From an uncultured Paracoccaceae bacterium (GTDB lineage: Bacteria > Pseudomonadota > Alphaproteobacteria > Rhodobacterales > Rhodobacteraceae): a stretch of DNA of 64,000 nucleotides. The notes under the pieces are model-generated. The model saw only the letters and a program-made list of their open reading frames with translations. It did no database searches and was not told where the DNA came from. The stretch lies in contig CANMQO010000001.1 in NCBI GenBank assembly GCA_947500055.1, positions 434,001 through 498,000 on the forward strand. Direction: 5' to 3'. The position numbers and the translations under genes were made by a program. The number at the start of each line of letters is the position of its first letter. Position 1 is the first letter of the stretch. Positions 27,905 to 39,455 of this stretch are shown here, one piece after another.

Positions 27905-28873
27905 ATGCGCCTGAGACTGGTTCGCCAAGGCACCACAATCGACTTTTTCCACCGCGCCAAGCTGTGGCTTGGCATATCCTTGGTGCTGATGGTTATCGCC
28001 TTTGGGTCCTTCCTGTTTCAGGGCCTGAATTTTGGCATCGATTTTCAGGGCGGGACGAGTATCCGCACCCAGTCGGAACAACCGGTTGACGTGGGCGCCT
28101 ACCGCGCCGCGCTTGAGCCGCTGGAATTGGGTGATGTGTCCATCACCGAAGTGTTCGATCCCAATTTCGACGAGAACCAGAACGTGGCGATGGTCCGGAT
28201 TCAGGCCCAGGAAGGTGACGAGCGGATTGCGACAGAGACCATTCAGGCCATCCAAACGGCGCTGCAAAGCATCGATCCGAACATGGCCTTCCCATCGGTA
28301 GAGTCAGTCGGACCGAAGGTGTCAGGTGAGTTGATACAGACGGCCGCCCTTGCCGTGGCACTCGCTGTGCTCGCGATCCTTGCCTATATCTGGCTGCGCT
28401 TTGAATGGCAGTTCGCCGTCGGCGCGGTGTTGGCCCTGACCCATGATGTGATCCTGACCATTGGTATCTTCTCGGAATTGCAGATCAAGTTTGATCTGGC
28501 CATTATCGCTGCCCTGCTGACCATTGTGGGTTATTCGATCAATGACACGGTGATCGTCTTTGACCGGGTCCGTGAAAACCTGCGGAAATACAAGAAAATG
28601 GACCTCAAAGAGGTGCTGAACCTGTCGATCAACGAAACCCTGTCGCGCACGATCATGACCTCGGTCACAACCCTGCTTGCCTTGGTGTCGCTCTTTGTGC
28701 TGGGCGGCGACGTGATCCGGGGCTTTGTCTTTGCGATGATCTGGGGCGTGCTGATCGGGACATATAGCTCGATCTTTGTGGCCTCGGCGATCCTGCTTGT
28801 ATTGGGTGTGAAGCGTGACTGGTCTAAGAAGGATCCATCCGCCGGCACCCGTTACGGCCATATCGACACATAA
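27905..28873 (+). CDS. secF: Protein translocase subunit SecF
   Basis: A 322-residue partner of SecD with one N-terminal and five C-terminal membrane helices. Landmarks are LNFGIDFQGGTSI and the membrane motif VGYSINDTVIVFDRVRENL. It forms the SecDF complex with the preceding gene. The Mth938-like gene follows after 10 bases, the usual alphaproteobacterial order. Confidence 0.96.
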   Translation: MRLRLVRQGTTIDFFHRAKLWLGISLVLMVIAFGSFLFQGLNFGIDFQGGTSIRTQSEQPVDVGAYRAALEPLELGDVSITEVFDPNFDENQNVAMVRIQAQEGDERIATETIQAIQTALQSIDPNMAFPSVESVGPKVSGELIQTAALAVALAVLAILAYIWLRFEWQFAVGAVLALTHDVILTIGIFSELQIKFDLAIIAALLTIVGYSINDTVIVFDRVRENLRKYKKMDLKEVLNLSINETLSRTIMTSVTTLLALVSLFVLGGDVIRGFVFAMIWGVLIGTYSSIFVASAILLVLGVKRDWSKKDPSAGTRYGHIDT

Positions 28874-28883
28874 GGGGCGACCC

Positions 28884-29237
28884 ATGCGCCTGAACGAGAT
28901 CGCGTATAATGACAGCAAGCCGATTGATGGCTATGGCCCGGGGTTTTTCCGGGTTGGTGGTACGCGGATTGAAGGGTCGATTGCGGTATTTCCATCGGGT
29001 GTGAAACCGTGGGGTGGCTTTGCCGATACCCAGACCATTCTGGATCAAGCCGCCGATATTGATGTTGTGTTCGTTGGCACCGGCGCTGAAATCGCACATC
29101 TGCCTGCTTCCTTTCGGGATGTATTTGACGACGCCGGTATCGGGGTAGAGCCGATGGCATCCCCCGCCGCCTGCCGCACCTATAACGTGCTTTTGTCCGA
29201 GGGGCGGCGCGTGGCTGTGGCCCTGATCCCGGTTTAG
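28884..29237 (+). CDS. Mth938-like (DUF498) domain protein
   Basis: A 117-residue protein. ATG 28884 is preceded by AAGGGGCGACCC; the longer frame from 28815 lies inside secF and is rejected. It is a single Mth938-like domain, the family of mitochondrial complex I assembly factor NDUFAF3. Visible features are [11 protein letters not shown], a central VVFVGTGAE, and [21 protein letters not shown] at the end. The biochemical role in bacteria is not established. It sits between secF and ccmA. Confidence 0.85.
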   Translation: MRLNEIAYNDSKPIDGYGPGFFRVGGTRIEGSIAVFPSGVKPWGGFADTQTILDQAADIDVVFVGTGAEIAHLPASFRDVFDDAGIGVEPMASPAACRTYNVLLSEGRRVAVALIPV

Positions 29238-29238
29238 C

Positions 29239-29865
29239 ATGCTGTCGGTTTCCGGCCTGACATGCGCGCGGGGCGGGGTGCCGGTTCTCAGCGATGTCTG
29301 TTTCTCCGTTGCTCCGGGTGAGGTGCTGATCCTGCGCGGGCCTAACGGGATTGGCAAAACTACCCTGTTGCGCAGCCTGGCAGGCTTGCAACCGCTGTTG
29401 GAAGGCGCTGTGGATTATCCAGAGGATCAAGGCGCCTATGCAAGCCATGCCGACGGGATCAAGGCCGCCCTGACGGTGACAGAGAACTTGAAATTCTGGG
29501 CTGATGTGCATGGGACAGCGTGGGTTTCACCCACCCTACCGGAGGTCTTGGCAGCATTCGACCTGACCGACCTGCAAGACCGCTTGGGTGGTACGTTATC
29601 TGCCGGGCAAAAACGCCGCCTTGGCCTAGCGCGCCTGGCGGTGATCGGGCGCAAGGTGCTGTTTCTGGATGAACCGACCGTGTCTCTTGACGGGTTCTCG
29701 GTCAAACGTTTTGCCGACTGGCTGCGCGATCAACATCTGGCCAATGGCGGTTGCGCTGTCATTGCAACGCATATCGATCTTGGGCTTGAGGCGCCTGAAC
29801 TGGACCTGACCCCATTCAAATCTGCACCGGATTCCGGCGGCGGATCAGACCAGGCGTTTCTATGA
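29239..29865 (+). CDS. ccmA: Heme exporter ATP-binding subunit CcmA
   Basis: A 208-residue ABC ATPase with Walker [13 protein letters not shown], signature [14 protein letters not shown] and Walker [14 protein letters not shown]. With CcmB and CcmC it handles heme and releases holo-CcmE in cytochrome c maturation. Residues around 94-102 (TAWVSPTLP) are encoded by a copy of the short palindromic repeat also seen in nnrD. It therefore carries foreign-looking sequence in a variable part of the helical domain without losing the frame. It overlaps ccmB by 4 bases. Confidence 0.94.
   Translation: MLSVSGLTCARGGVPVLSDVCFSVAPGEVLILRGPNGIGKTTLLRSLAGLQPLLEGAVDYPEDQGAYASHADGIKAALTVTENLKFWADVHGTAWVSPTLPEVLAAFDLTDLQDRLGGTLSAGQKRRLGLARLAVIGRKVLFLDEPTVSLDGFSVKRFADWLRDQHLANGGCAVIATHIDLGLEAPELDLTPFKSAPDSGGGSDQAFL
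29520..29540 (-). repeat. Short palindromic repeat (GTAGGGTGGGT family) inside ccmA
   Basis: On the minus strand this reads GGTAGGGTGGGTGAAACCCA followed by C. It is the same unit found at 51382-51407 and, diverged, at 43401-43426. The core pairs GTGGGT with ACCCAC. It lies wholly within the ccmA reading frame. Confidence 0.7.
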
Positions 29866-30518
29866 AGGCGCTCTTACTCAGGGATTTGCGGCTTGCGGTC
29901 AGGGCCGGTGGCGGGTTCGGGCTTGGACTTGCGTTTTTTCTGATCGTTGTGGTGCTTGTGCCCTTTGGGGTGGGGCCTGATACCGCACTTCTTGGACGGA
30001 TCGCACCGGGCATTTTGTGGGTCGCATCACTTCTGGCGGCGCTCTTGTCGCTCGACCGGATATTCGCGTTGGATTTTGAGGATGGCTCGCTTGCATTGCT
30101 GGCCACATCTCCGCTGCCGATGGAAGGGGTGGCGCTGACCAAGGCGACGGCCCATTGGATCACCACCGGGTTGCCGCTGACCATTGCGGCGCCGGTGCTT
30201 GGGTTCCTGCTCAACCTTGCGCCACAGGCTTACGCATATCTCCTGCTGTCGCTCCTGCTTGGCACGCCTGCGCTGTCGATGATCGGCACGTTCGGAGCTG
30301 GGCTGACGGTTGGGTTGCGGCGCGGTGGCCTGCTGCTGTCGCTGCTTGTTCTACCGCTCTATGTGCCGACGCTGATCTTCGGGGCAGAGGCGGTGCGACG
30401 CGGCGCAGACGGGCTGGATCCAACCGGTGCGTTGATGCTGCTTGGCGGGATCACGGCAGGCACATTTGCCCTGCTGCCCTTTGCCACTGCGGCTGTCTTA
30501 CGCATCAATCTGCGGTGA
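29862..30518 (+). CDS. ccmB: Heme exporter membrane subunit CcmB
   Basis: A 218-residue protein with six predicted membrane helices and the typical N-terminal [18 protein letters not shown]. It is the permease partner of CcmA in System I cytochrome c maturation. Its start overlaps the ccmA stop (ATGA-type overlap at 29862-29865), and ccmC follows after 42 bases. Confidence 0.94.
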   Translation: MKALLLRDLRLAVRAGGGFGLGLAFFLIVVVLVPFGVGPDTALLGRIAPGILWVASLLAALLSLDRIFALDFEDGSLALLATSPLPMEGVALTKATAHWITTGLPLTIAAPVLGFLLNLAPQAYAYLLLSLLLGTPALSMIGTFGAGLTVGLRRGGLLLSLLVLPLYVPTLIFGAEAVRRGADGLDPTGALMLLGGITAGTFALLPFATAAVLRINLR

Positions 30519-30560
30519 TCAGGGATTGAGCGCTGCGGGTGTGCGGGATAGGTAAGCAAA

Positions 30561-31289
30561 ATGTCGATCTGGGAATATGCAAATCCAACGAAATTCATGG
30601 GCTGGACCGCGCCGGTCATGCGCGTGGCGTTCTGGTTGGCGGGGCTGTGCCTTGCAACCGGCCTGATCTGGGGGTTTTTCTTTACCCCCGATGATTTCCG
30701 GCAAGGATCAACGGTCAAGATCATCTATCTGCATGTGCCGTCCGCCCTGATGGCGATCAACGCATGGATGATGATGTTGGTGGCATCGCTGATCTGGATC
30801 GTCAGGCGGCATCACGTGTCCGCCTTGGCGGCAAGGGCCGCGGCGCCGGTGGGCATGGTCATGACGCTGATCGCCCTTTTCACCGGTGGGATCTGGGGGC
30901 AGCCGATGTGGGGAAGCTATTGGGAATGGGACCCGCGGCTGACATCCTTCCTGATCCTGTTCCTTTTCTATCTGGGTTACATCGCCTTGTGGGAGGCTAT
31001 TGAAGATCCCGACACTGCCGCTGATCTGACAAGTGTTCTGTGCATGGTTGGATCAGTGTTTGCGATCCTGTCGCGATATGCGGTGAATTTCTGGAACCAA
31101 GGGCTGCATCAGGGGGCGTCGCTGTCGCTGGACAAGGAAGAGAACGTGGCCAATGTTTTCTGGGTGCCGCTGCTTGTCTGTATTGCAGGGTTTGTTTTGT
31201 TGTTTATCGCATTGGTGCTGATGCGCACCCGCACCGAAATCCGCGCCCGCCGGATGCGGGCATTGCAGGCGAGGGCGCAGCGTGCCTGA
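30561..31289 (+). CDS. ccmC: Heme export protein CcmC
   Basis: A 242-residue heme-handling protein with six membrane helices. The tryptophan-rich WWD-type segment GQPMWGSYWEWDPRLTS presents heme to CcmE. Conserved histidines lie in the flanking loops (IIYLHVPSA; NQGLHQGAS). The stop overlaps the ccmD start at 31282. Confidence 0.95.
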   Translation: MSIWEYANPTKFMGWTAPVMRVAFWLAGLCLATGLIWGFFFTPDDFRQGSTVKIIYLHVPSALMAINAWMMMLVASLIWIVRRHHVSALAARAAAPVGMVMTLIALFTGGIWGQPMWGSYWEWDPRLTSFLILFLFYLGYIALWEAIEDPDTAADLTSVLCMVGSVFAILSRYAVNFWNQGLHQGASLSLDKEENVANVFWVPLLVCIAGFVLLFIALVLMRTRTEIRARRMRALQARAQRA

Positions 31290-31425
31290 TCTGGGGAAAT
31301 ACGCGGTTGAGGTGCTGGCGGCCTACGGGGTCAGCCTGTTCCTGCTCGGCGGGTTGGTCTTGCTGAGCGTGCGGCGCTCCCGCCGGATCAAGGCGCAATT
31401 GGCAAAGGTTGAAAAGAATGACTAA
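31282..31425 (+). CDS. ccmD: Heme exporter small subunit CcmD
   Basis: A 47-residue gene with GTG start at 31282, overlapping the end of ccmC. The product begins MPDLGKYAVEVLAAYG, has one membrane helix (VSLFLLGGLVLLSV) and ends in a basic tail (RRSRRIKAQLAKVEKND). This is the standard CcmD shape and position. It overlaps ccmG by 8 bases. Confidence 0.9.
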   Translation: MPDLGKYAVEVLAAYGVSLFLLGGLVLLSVRRSRRIKAQLAKVEKND

Positions 31426-31954
31426 TGTCTCTCCGCTTGTGATCCTGCCGCCCGCGATTTTTGCGGCATTGGCGGGTCTCTTCATGGCTGGCATGATGCG
31501 AGACAATCCGGATGAGCTGCCCTCGACCTTCGTCGGGCAACCTGCACCGCCCGTGCCGACCGAGGCCGTGCAAGGCACCGCTCAACTGACAGATGCCGAC
31601 CTGCGGGCAGGCGAGGTCACCATCGTGAATTTCTGGGCCAGCTGGTGCCCGCCATGCCGTGCAGAACATCCGAACCTGCTGGATCTGGAAGCGCAGGGGT
31701 TTCGTGTCGCCGGAATAAACTTCCGGGACACCCAGGATCAGGCGGCCCCCTATCTGGTAGAGCATGACGACCCGTTCTTTGCCACGGGCTTTGACCTGCG
31801 GGGCAGGGTGGCCATCGACTGGGGCGTGACCGCCCCGCCCGAGACATTCATCGTTGACGGGGATGGCACTGTGCTGTTCCGCTATGTCGGGCCGCTGGTC
31901 GGGTCGGATTACGAACAGCGGTTTTTGCCGGAACTGACGAAGGCAGACGAGTAG
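31418..31954 (+). CDS. ccmG: Thiol:disulfide interchange protein CcmG (DsbE)
   Basis: A 178-residue membrane-anchored thioredoxin-like protein. ATG 31418 is chosen over an in-frame TTG at 31409. An N-terminal anchor (LVILPPAIFAALAGLFMAGM) is followed by the redox motif in NFWASWCPPCRAEHP and the cis-proline region VTAPPETFIVD. It keeps apocytochrome c cysteines reduced for heme ligation. Last gene of the ccmABCDG run; ccmE, ccmF and ccmH are not in the window. Confidence 0.93.
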   Translation: MTNVSPLVILPPAIFAALAGLFMAGMMRDNPDELPSTFVGQPAPPVPTEAVQGTAQLTDADLRAGEVTIVNFWASWCPPCRAEHPNLLDLEAQGFRVAGINFRDTQDQAAPYLVEHDDPFFATGFDLRGRVAIDWGVTAPPETFIVDGDGTVLFRYVGPLVGSDYEQRFLPELTKADE

Positions 31955-32533
31955 TTTTGAGGCTGGATGCTGATGCGATCCAGCGCTGACATCCCTGATG
32001 AAGGCTACACCTAATTTATTGGCGGATGGCAGCGACCGACCAACTGAAACTGGACATAAGCCGCCTTGGACCACTTGGTGATCCGTCCACTGGTTGGCCG
32101 TTTCCGACATCAGCAGCGCCAAACCACGGTTGATTGGGCACCGCCCCATGGGTAGCCTGTGCACTCGGTCCAAACCTGCCGCTAGTGAGGGACGCAAAGT
32201 GCCGCCCTTCACTCAATAACTGCATTGCCCATCTACTTCCGCCCATTGCGGGTCCGAATTTCCAGATCCAATTACCACCAACATTTTCTGTTGTTGATCT
32301 AAGCTCCCACCAAAGCGTCAATTGATGCGCGCCAGGCTCCTTGCGCCAACCAATCGTCAGAACACCAGTAATTCCGCGGATCTGAATATCAACTTCCATC
32401 GAGACCTCATGCCCAAAGGGACGACAAATCTGTTAGAAACTAGCAAGATAATATCGTTTTTTGATCTGATTGCAATCAGTTGTACATTCCTGCAATCAGA
32501 TCTCAGTACGGATGTTTGAGTTCCTTCTTTTGT
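31955..32533. other. 579-bp stretch without a convincing gene
   Basis: A weak hairpin (GCTGGAT/ATCCAGC, 31962-31984) follows ccmG. The best open frame is on the minus strand at 32016-32399 (127 codons, with GAGGT before its ATG). Its first 45 residues look protein-like (MEVDIQIRGITGVLTIGW), but its second half has the low-order composition of non-coding sequence and I recognise no family. Base composition is less GC-rich than the flanks near 32400-32520. It may be a gene relic or an intergenic repeat. Confidence 0.4.
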
Positions 32534-35224
<2,691 letters not shown>

Positions 35225-35436
35225 GGGCGATTCCCTTTCGTGGCTAAGGCTGGATAGGTTCCTGGGGGGCTTGTGCCCCATGGCGCAGATACGATCAAGG
35301 GTGAATTGTATACCATTGCACACAAATACGCGAACGCACAGTGTAACAGTGTTGACGTCAATCTCGCAATTCGTTGATTAGCCATTTCAACGCAACCTCA
35401 CTAGAGGTTATGCTAACACGAATATCGGGACACTAC

Positions 35437-36126
35437 ATGCGCCAATATCTGACTGCCATGGCTTTGACAGGCCTGTTTGCAACGACCCAAGCTGCGGCAG
35501 ATAGCCCGGTGGTGGTCGAACTATTTACATCGCAAGGCTGCTCAAGCTGTCCGCCTGCCGATGCCTATCTGCATGAGTTGGCCAAACGAGATGACGTGAT
35601 CGCATTGGCGCTTCACGTTGATTACTGGGACTATATTGGCTGGAAGGACGTTTTTGCCAGCCCGCAATTCACCGCACGCCAGCATGCATATGCGACAGCC
35701 TCCGCCGCAACGATGGTTTATACCCCCCAGATGATCATAAACGGTCAGGAACAGGTCATCGGGTCGCGCCCTATTCAGGTTATGGCGGCAATTGAGGCAC
35801 AGCGCGCCAAAAGCACACCGATTGACCTGTCCGTCACCCGCGATGGTGGTCATGTTGAGATCAACGCGAATGCAAATGGTGGTGGCGATTACGTGGTGCA
35901 ACTGGTGCGCTACACGCCCGAGCAGACAGTCGATGTGCGCCGTGGTGAGAATGCGGGACACCAGTTCAGCTATGCGCATATTGTCAATAGCTGGGATGTG
36001 ATTGGCCGCTGGGATGGCATTGCGGCTCTGAATATCCGGGCCACGGCGGCGGGGGATGATCCGGTTGTCGTGATCGTGCAGCAGGCAAGCAACGGACCAA
36101 TCGTCGGCGCCGCCGAACTTCGCTAG
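35437..36126 (+). CDS. Secreted DUF1223 protein
   Basis: A 229-residue protein. The start is set at ATG 35437, giving a clean signal peptide ending TTQAAADS; an upstream extension to 35374 lacks this logic. The mature protein opens with VVVELFTSQGCSSCPPADA, a thioredoxin-fold-like CxxC region typical of DUF1223, followed by HVDYWDYIGWKD. A periplasmic redox or chaperone role is often supposed for the family but is not established. It converges with the acyltransferase gene with a 4-base overlap. Confidence 0.85.
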   Translation: MRQYLTAMALTGLFATTQAAADSPVVVELFTSQGCSSCPPADAYLHELAKRDDVIALALHVDYWDYIGWKDVFASPQFTARQHAYATASAATMVYTPQMIINGQEQVIGSRPIQVMAAIEAQRAKSTPIDLSVTRDGGHVEINANANGGGDYVVQLVRYTPEQTVDVRRGENAGHQFSYAHIVNSWDVIGRWDGIAALNIRATAAGDDPVVVIVQQASNGPIVGAAELR

Positions 36127-37019
36127 CCGCCTTTGCGTTTTTTCCACCGACGGTGAATCCAGAACCATTGTTCCGGGTGCCGCGACACTTGTGCCTCAAG
36201 ACGGCGGGTCATTTCCGTCATCATGGCTTTGGGTGTGTCGGGCGTTATTGGTGCCTCAACCTCAACCGCAAATGAAACGCCATCCTCTTGTCTGATGCCG
36301 AAATAGGGGATGACCAGCGCGTCAAGCTTCAGTGCGATATCGGCTGCTGATGTGGCCGTGTGGGCGGGGCGGCCCAGAAAGGGCAGGGTGATCCCCTTTG
36401 CGGCAACATCAAACAGCAAGGTGCCCATGCCGCCGGATTTGAGGTGTCGGGCAAAACCCATTGTGCCCCGGCGGCCTTGCTCAAAAACCGGTCCGCCCCA
36501 GGATGTCATGGTCTTTGCATAATGGTCATTGAAATAGGCGTTCTGCATCGGGCGATAGAGGCCGCCAATCTCATGACCCATGGCCGATAACACCTGCCGG
36601 GGTGCTTCGTGATTGCCAAAATGGGCCGTGACAAAAATCACCGGGCGTTTGGCCGCTGCGGCATCGGCCAGGGGATCAAGCCCCGCACCTGTGGGCTGCG
36701 TATTGACCAGCCGTTGCCCGAACTCCTGCCACGAATAATTCTCGATCAGCGTACGACCGAAATTGTCACAGCAACCTCTGGCGATCTCCAACCGCTCTTT
36801 ATGGGACTTTTCCGGATAGATCAGTTTCAGGTTCCGCTCAGCACGCTGCCGGTACCCCACCAGTGGTCCAATGGCGCCGCGCAGGGCAGACCCCATCATG
36901 GGAACGCGTTTCTCGTATGGAAGACGGCGAAGGGCACCGATCATGCCGCGCAATGCACGATCCGCCAGCCAATCTGCCATGCTGCCATACGGGGGCGGGG
37001 TGTCGGAGCTGTCAGCCAT
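36123..37019 (-). CDS. Lysophospholipid/lipid A acyltransferase (HtrB/LpxL-like)
   Basis: A 298-residue LPLAT-family protein. The start is set at ATG 37017-37019 (MADSSDTPPPYG); the longer frame from 37139 is judged spurious because it runs through the end of the nitrile hydratase gene. The catalytic motif is FVTAHFGNHEAP (H-x4-E variant of HxxxxD), with LLFDVAAKGITLPFLG and EQWFWIHRRWKKRK at the end, as in LpxL/LpxM. It most likely adds a secondary acyl chain to lipid A or a related lipid at the inner membrane. Confidence 0.85.
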   Translation of the reverse strand: MADSSDTPPPYGSMADWLADRALRGMIGALRRLPYEKRVPMMGSALRGAIGPLVGYRQRAERNLKLIYPEKSHKERLEIARGCCDNFGRTLIENYSWQEFGQRLVNTQPTGAGLDPLADAAAAKRPVIFVTAHFGNHEAPRQVLSAMGHEIGGLYRPMQNAYFNDHYAKTMTSWGGPVFEQGRRGTMGFARHLKSGGMGTLLFDVAAKGITLPFLGRPAHTATSAADIALKLDALVIPYFGIRQEDGVSFAVEVEAPITPDTPKAMMTEMTRRLEAQVSRHPEQWFWIHRRWKKRKGG

Positions 37020-37039
37020 GTTATGTGCGCTGACTAGCG

Positions 37040-37699
37040 CTAAGTTCGCGCGTCGGCAATTGCACCAGGCTCTTTCGGCAGGCCGGTGCCGATCATGCTG
37101 TCGCGGGTCACCAATGCGGCCAGTTGGTCTGCCGACCATCCATCGGTGCCAGCGGGCCGGGCGGGGATGACGATGTAGCGCATATCGGCGGTGCTGTCAT
37201 GCACCCGGACGGTGACCTGTTCCGGCAGGACCACACCAAATTCGGCAAGCACCTTCCGCGGCTCTTTTACCGTACGGGACCGGTAGGCGCGCGATTTATA
37301 CCAATCGGGCGGTAATCCAAGCAGGTTGCGCGGATAGCAGGAGCATAAGGTGCAGACGATGACGTTATGGACGTCGGCGGTATTTTCCACAGCGATCAGT
37401 TTTAGCGGACCGATATCAAACCCCATGGATGCGCTGGCCGCGCTGGCGTCCTGCAATAACGCATCACGGAATGCGGGATCCGTCCAGCTACGCGCGACAA
37501 CCGCGGCACCATTGGCAGGGCTGCGGGCATCCATCGCATCAATCTGCGCATTAATCTCGGCCGCAGTTGTGACCCCTTTTTCAATCAGGATCTCGCGAAT
37601 CGCGATTTCCATCTGTTGCCAGTAGGTTAGCGGATGATCGTCATCCGGGCGGTAGGGATGACCCGACGGTGACAAATGGTCGTGGTGATCATGGGGCAT
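37040..37699 (-). CDS. Nitrile hydratase-type alpha subunit (cobalt motif)
   Basis: A 219-residue alpha subunit with the metal-claw motif VCTLCSC: Cys116, Cys119, Ser120, Cys121. Thr in CTLC is typical of cobalt enzymes. In this family two cysteines become oxidised and bind a low-spin metal. The start at ATG 37697-37699 gives an N-terminus unusually rich in His and Asp (HDHHDHLSPSGHPYRPDDDH), which might assist metal loading (inference). It overlaps the C-terminal beta gene by 11 bases. The gene order also matches the gamma subunit of thiocyanate hydrolase, so substrate is uncertain: nitrile or thiocyanate. No metallochaperone or amidase gene is nearby. Confidence 0.85.
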   Translation of the reverse strand: MPHDHHDHLSPSGHPYRPDDDHPLTYWQQMEIAIREILIEKGVTTAAEINAQIDAMDARSPANGAAVVARSWTDPAFRDALLQDASAASASMGFDIGPLKLIAVENTADVHNVIVCTLCSCYPRNLLGLPPDWYKSRAYRSRTVKEPRKVLAEFGVVLPEQVTVRVHDSTADMRYIVIPARPAGTDGWSADQLAALVTRDSMIGTGLPKEPGAIADART

Positions 37700-37976
37700 G
37701 GGGCGCGTCCGTAGGTTCAAGCCAATGTGCATAAATCTCAGCATCTAGCGTGTCATTGGGATGCTCCGCCTCAGCCCCCCAGATCTCAGCCATCGTAAAG
37801 CGAATCCGCATCAAGGGCTGGGAAGTCGCCGCATGCCCATAGGCCAGTTCCTCTGGATTGGAAAACGGACCCAGCGTTCGTTCGACCCAGCCAACCTTGC
37901 CGCGCAGATATGCCGGTGTGCGCACGTGACCGGGCGGCATATGGTTCGCCACCCGCATATAGCGGCGTTCATTCAT
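37689..37976 (-). CDS. Nitrile hydratase-type beta subunit, C-terminal half (separate gene)
   Basis: A 95-residue product starting MNERRYMRVANHMPPGHVR. GHVRTPAYLRGKVGWV and the closing IYAHWLEP match the C-terminal SH3-like half of nitrile hydratase beta. Arg19 in GHVRTPAY corresponds, by motif, to one of the two conserved beta arginines that contact the oxidised cysteines. The N-terminal half is encoded by the preceding gene with an 8-base overlap and a frame change. Full-length beta is usually above 200 residues. The longer frame reaching 38057 would overlap the partner extensively and is not favoured. Confidence 0.8.
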   Translation of the reverse strand: MNERRYMRVANHMPPGHVRTPAYLRGKVGWVERTLGPFSNPEELAYGHAATSQPLMRIRFTMAEIWGAEAEHPNDTLDAEIYAHWLEPTDAPHAP

Positions 37977-38319
37977 GGTTCGCCTCGCCATAGGTCGCGC
38001 CACGTCTCGCGATTTCGGACATGCGTTCTGCCAACTCGGCCGTCGTGTAGACGCCACTTTCGATCAGGTTCTGGTTCACCGATGCAATCCAGCGCTCATA
38101 ATAGGTCATGGTGTCAAAGCTGTCCGGCGGCATGTCTTCCAACACGCGACGCAAGCCATCGACAGTGAAATGACCCTTGGACGAGGCGATGACCATCAGG
38201 GCATCGACACGCTTCTCCCAAAGCGCAAAATCATGCTGTTCTGTCGGGACCGGCCCCGCCGCGTCGCCGCCCATATCGTGCCAGCGCCTGCCATCAAAGC
38301 CTACAGGTGAATTTGTCAT
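37969..38319 (-). CDS. Nitrile hydratase-type beta subunit, N-terminal half (separate gene)
   Basis: A 116-residue product matching the helical N-terminal half of nitrile hydratase beta: RWHDMGG, a central WEKRVDALM, FTVDGLRRVLEDM, and YYERWIASVNQNLIESGVYT. Arg57 in VDGLRR corresponds to the other conserved beta arginine. Beta N-half, beta C-half, alpha is the order of scnB-scnA-scnC in thiocyanate hydrolase, and nitrile hydratase accessory proteins are also related to this half. All three genes overlap, so coordinated synthesis is expected. Confidence 0.8.
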   Translation of the reverse strand: MTNSPVGFDGRRWHDMGGDAAGPVPTEQHDFALWEKRVDALMVIASSKGHFTVDGLRRVLEDMPPDSFDTMTYYERWIASVNQNLIESGVYTTAELAERMSEIARRGATYGEANHE

Positions 38320-38360
38320 GTGCAGAAGATTAAATCAGATCATTCAGGACTGTCCATGCA

Positions 38361-39407
38361 TCATTCGTCGTCTTCAGCCTCATCCGGGTCAATCAGGGTA
38401 ATCAGGCCTGCATCGCTCATCTCACGGATTTCTTTCGTCACCGCGGTCATCGCCAGTTCTGCATCGGACTTTTTGACATTGCCGCGATCTGCGGCATCCT
38501 CACGCATTTGTCCGGCCATCCGTTGAGACACGTTTGCAAGGATAAATTCTGCCGAGGCAACCAACGCATCTTCACCTGCGAGACTGGCGGCCAGCGCGGT
38601 GGTCAACACCTCACTATCAACCGCACGGATACAATTGGGGATATCGGTGGGTTTGATGCGCGTGGCAATGTCTTTGAAAGTAAAGATTGCCTTGCGAACA
38701 TCGCTGGCAAATTCAGGATCCGTGGCCCCCAACCCTTCCAACATATCCTCTCGCGTGTCGGTGACGGTCGAGTTCAGGATTGCGCCAAGCCGCTGCACCG
38801 GTGCCTTATCAAAGGCAACGTCAGTCGTGCGCCGGTAGTCGTGGGACAGGGCCGCCCCGATGCGCCGAACTGTGTCGGGGCTGATATTGGCAGTCCGTGA
38901 CATGGCAAATGTGATCCTGCGCGCCCGCTCCCCCGGTGTTTTTTGCAAAACTTCCGCAGCCTTGGAGACGGGCAGCTTCGAAAGCGCAATGGCGCAGACT
39001 TCGATACTTTCGCGCGCCATGATTTCCACAATCCGGTCCAGCGGCAGATCGACAACAAGCGGCCAATGGTCGCCGTTGCGCACCTGATCGGTCTGCGCCT
39101 TCAGCCGTTCGGCCAATGGCGGGCTCAGGTGATCGGCAAGCGCCAGAATTGCCCCGTCGCGCGTGCCCGGCGCCGACAGGCCGACCGTTTCCAACTCGTT
39201 GGCGAATTCTTCTGCGACTGCCGCAACGGTATCGCGGTCAACAAGGCGAATCGCACTCAATTCACCTGTCAGTGCCTCTTGTATTGATTCGGGAAGTTCG
39301 GCCAGCGACAAGGTGCCGCCATCTCCGATCAGCATCTGCACGATCATCGCGGCCTTACGACGGCGCGACAATTTTCCAGCGGAAAGGGCATCGGTCTGAA
39401 CATTCAT
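38361..39407 (-). CDS. fliG: Flagellar motor switch protein FliG
   Basis: A 348-residue FliG-family protein with an N-terminal RKAAMIVQMLIGDGG region, a middle domain, and the C-terminal torque-ring features IFTFKDIATRI and ELAMTAVTKEIREM. No other flagellar gene is present in the window. The start is 48 bases downstream of the HTH-less AHL-binding gene on the same strand, so the two may be co-transcribed. The C-terminus ends with an acidic DPDEAEDDE tail. Confidence 0.88.
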   Translation of the reverse strand: MNVQTDALSAGKLSRRRKAAMIVQMLIGDGGTLSLAELPESIQEALTGELSAIRLVDRDTVAAVAEEFANELETVGLSAPGTRDGAILALADHLSPPLAERLKAQTDQVRNGDHWPLVVDLPLDRIVEIMARESIEVCAIALSKLPVSKAAEVLQKTPGERARRITFAMSRTANISPDTVRRIGAALSHDYRRTTDVAFDKAPVQRLGAILNSTVTDTREDMLEGLGATDPEFASDVRKAIFTFKDIATRIKPTDIPNCIRAVDSEVLTTALAASLAGEDALVASAEFILANVSQRMAGQMREDAADRGNVKKSDAELAMTAVTKEIREMSDAGLITLIDPDEAEDDE

Positions 39408-39455
39408 CAGACTTTGATACGTTGAAGGTCGTAAACGAATGGTTAGAAGAAGCGC

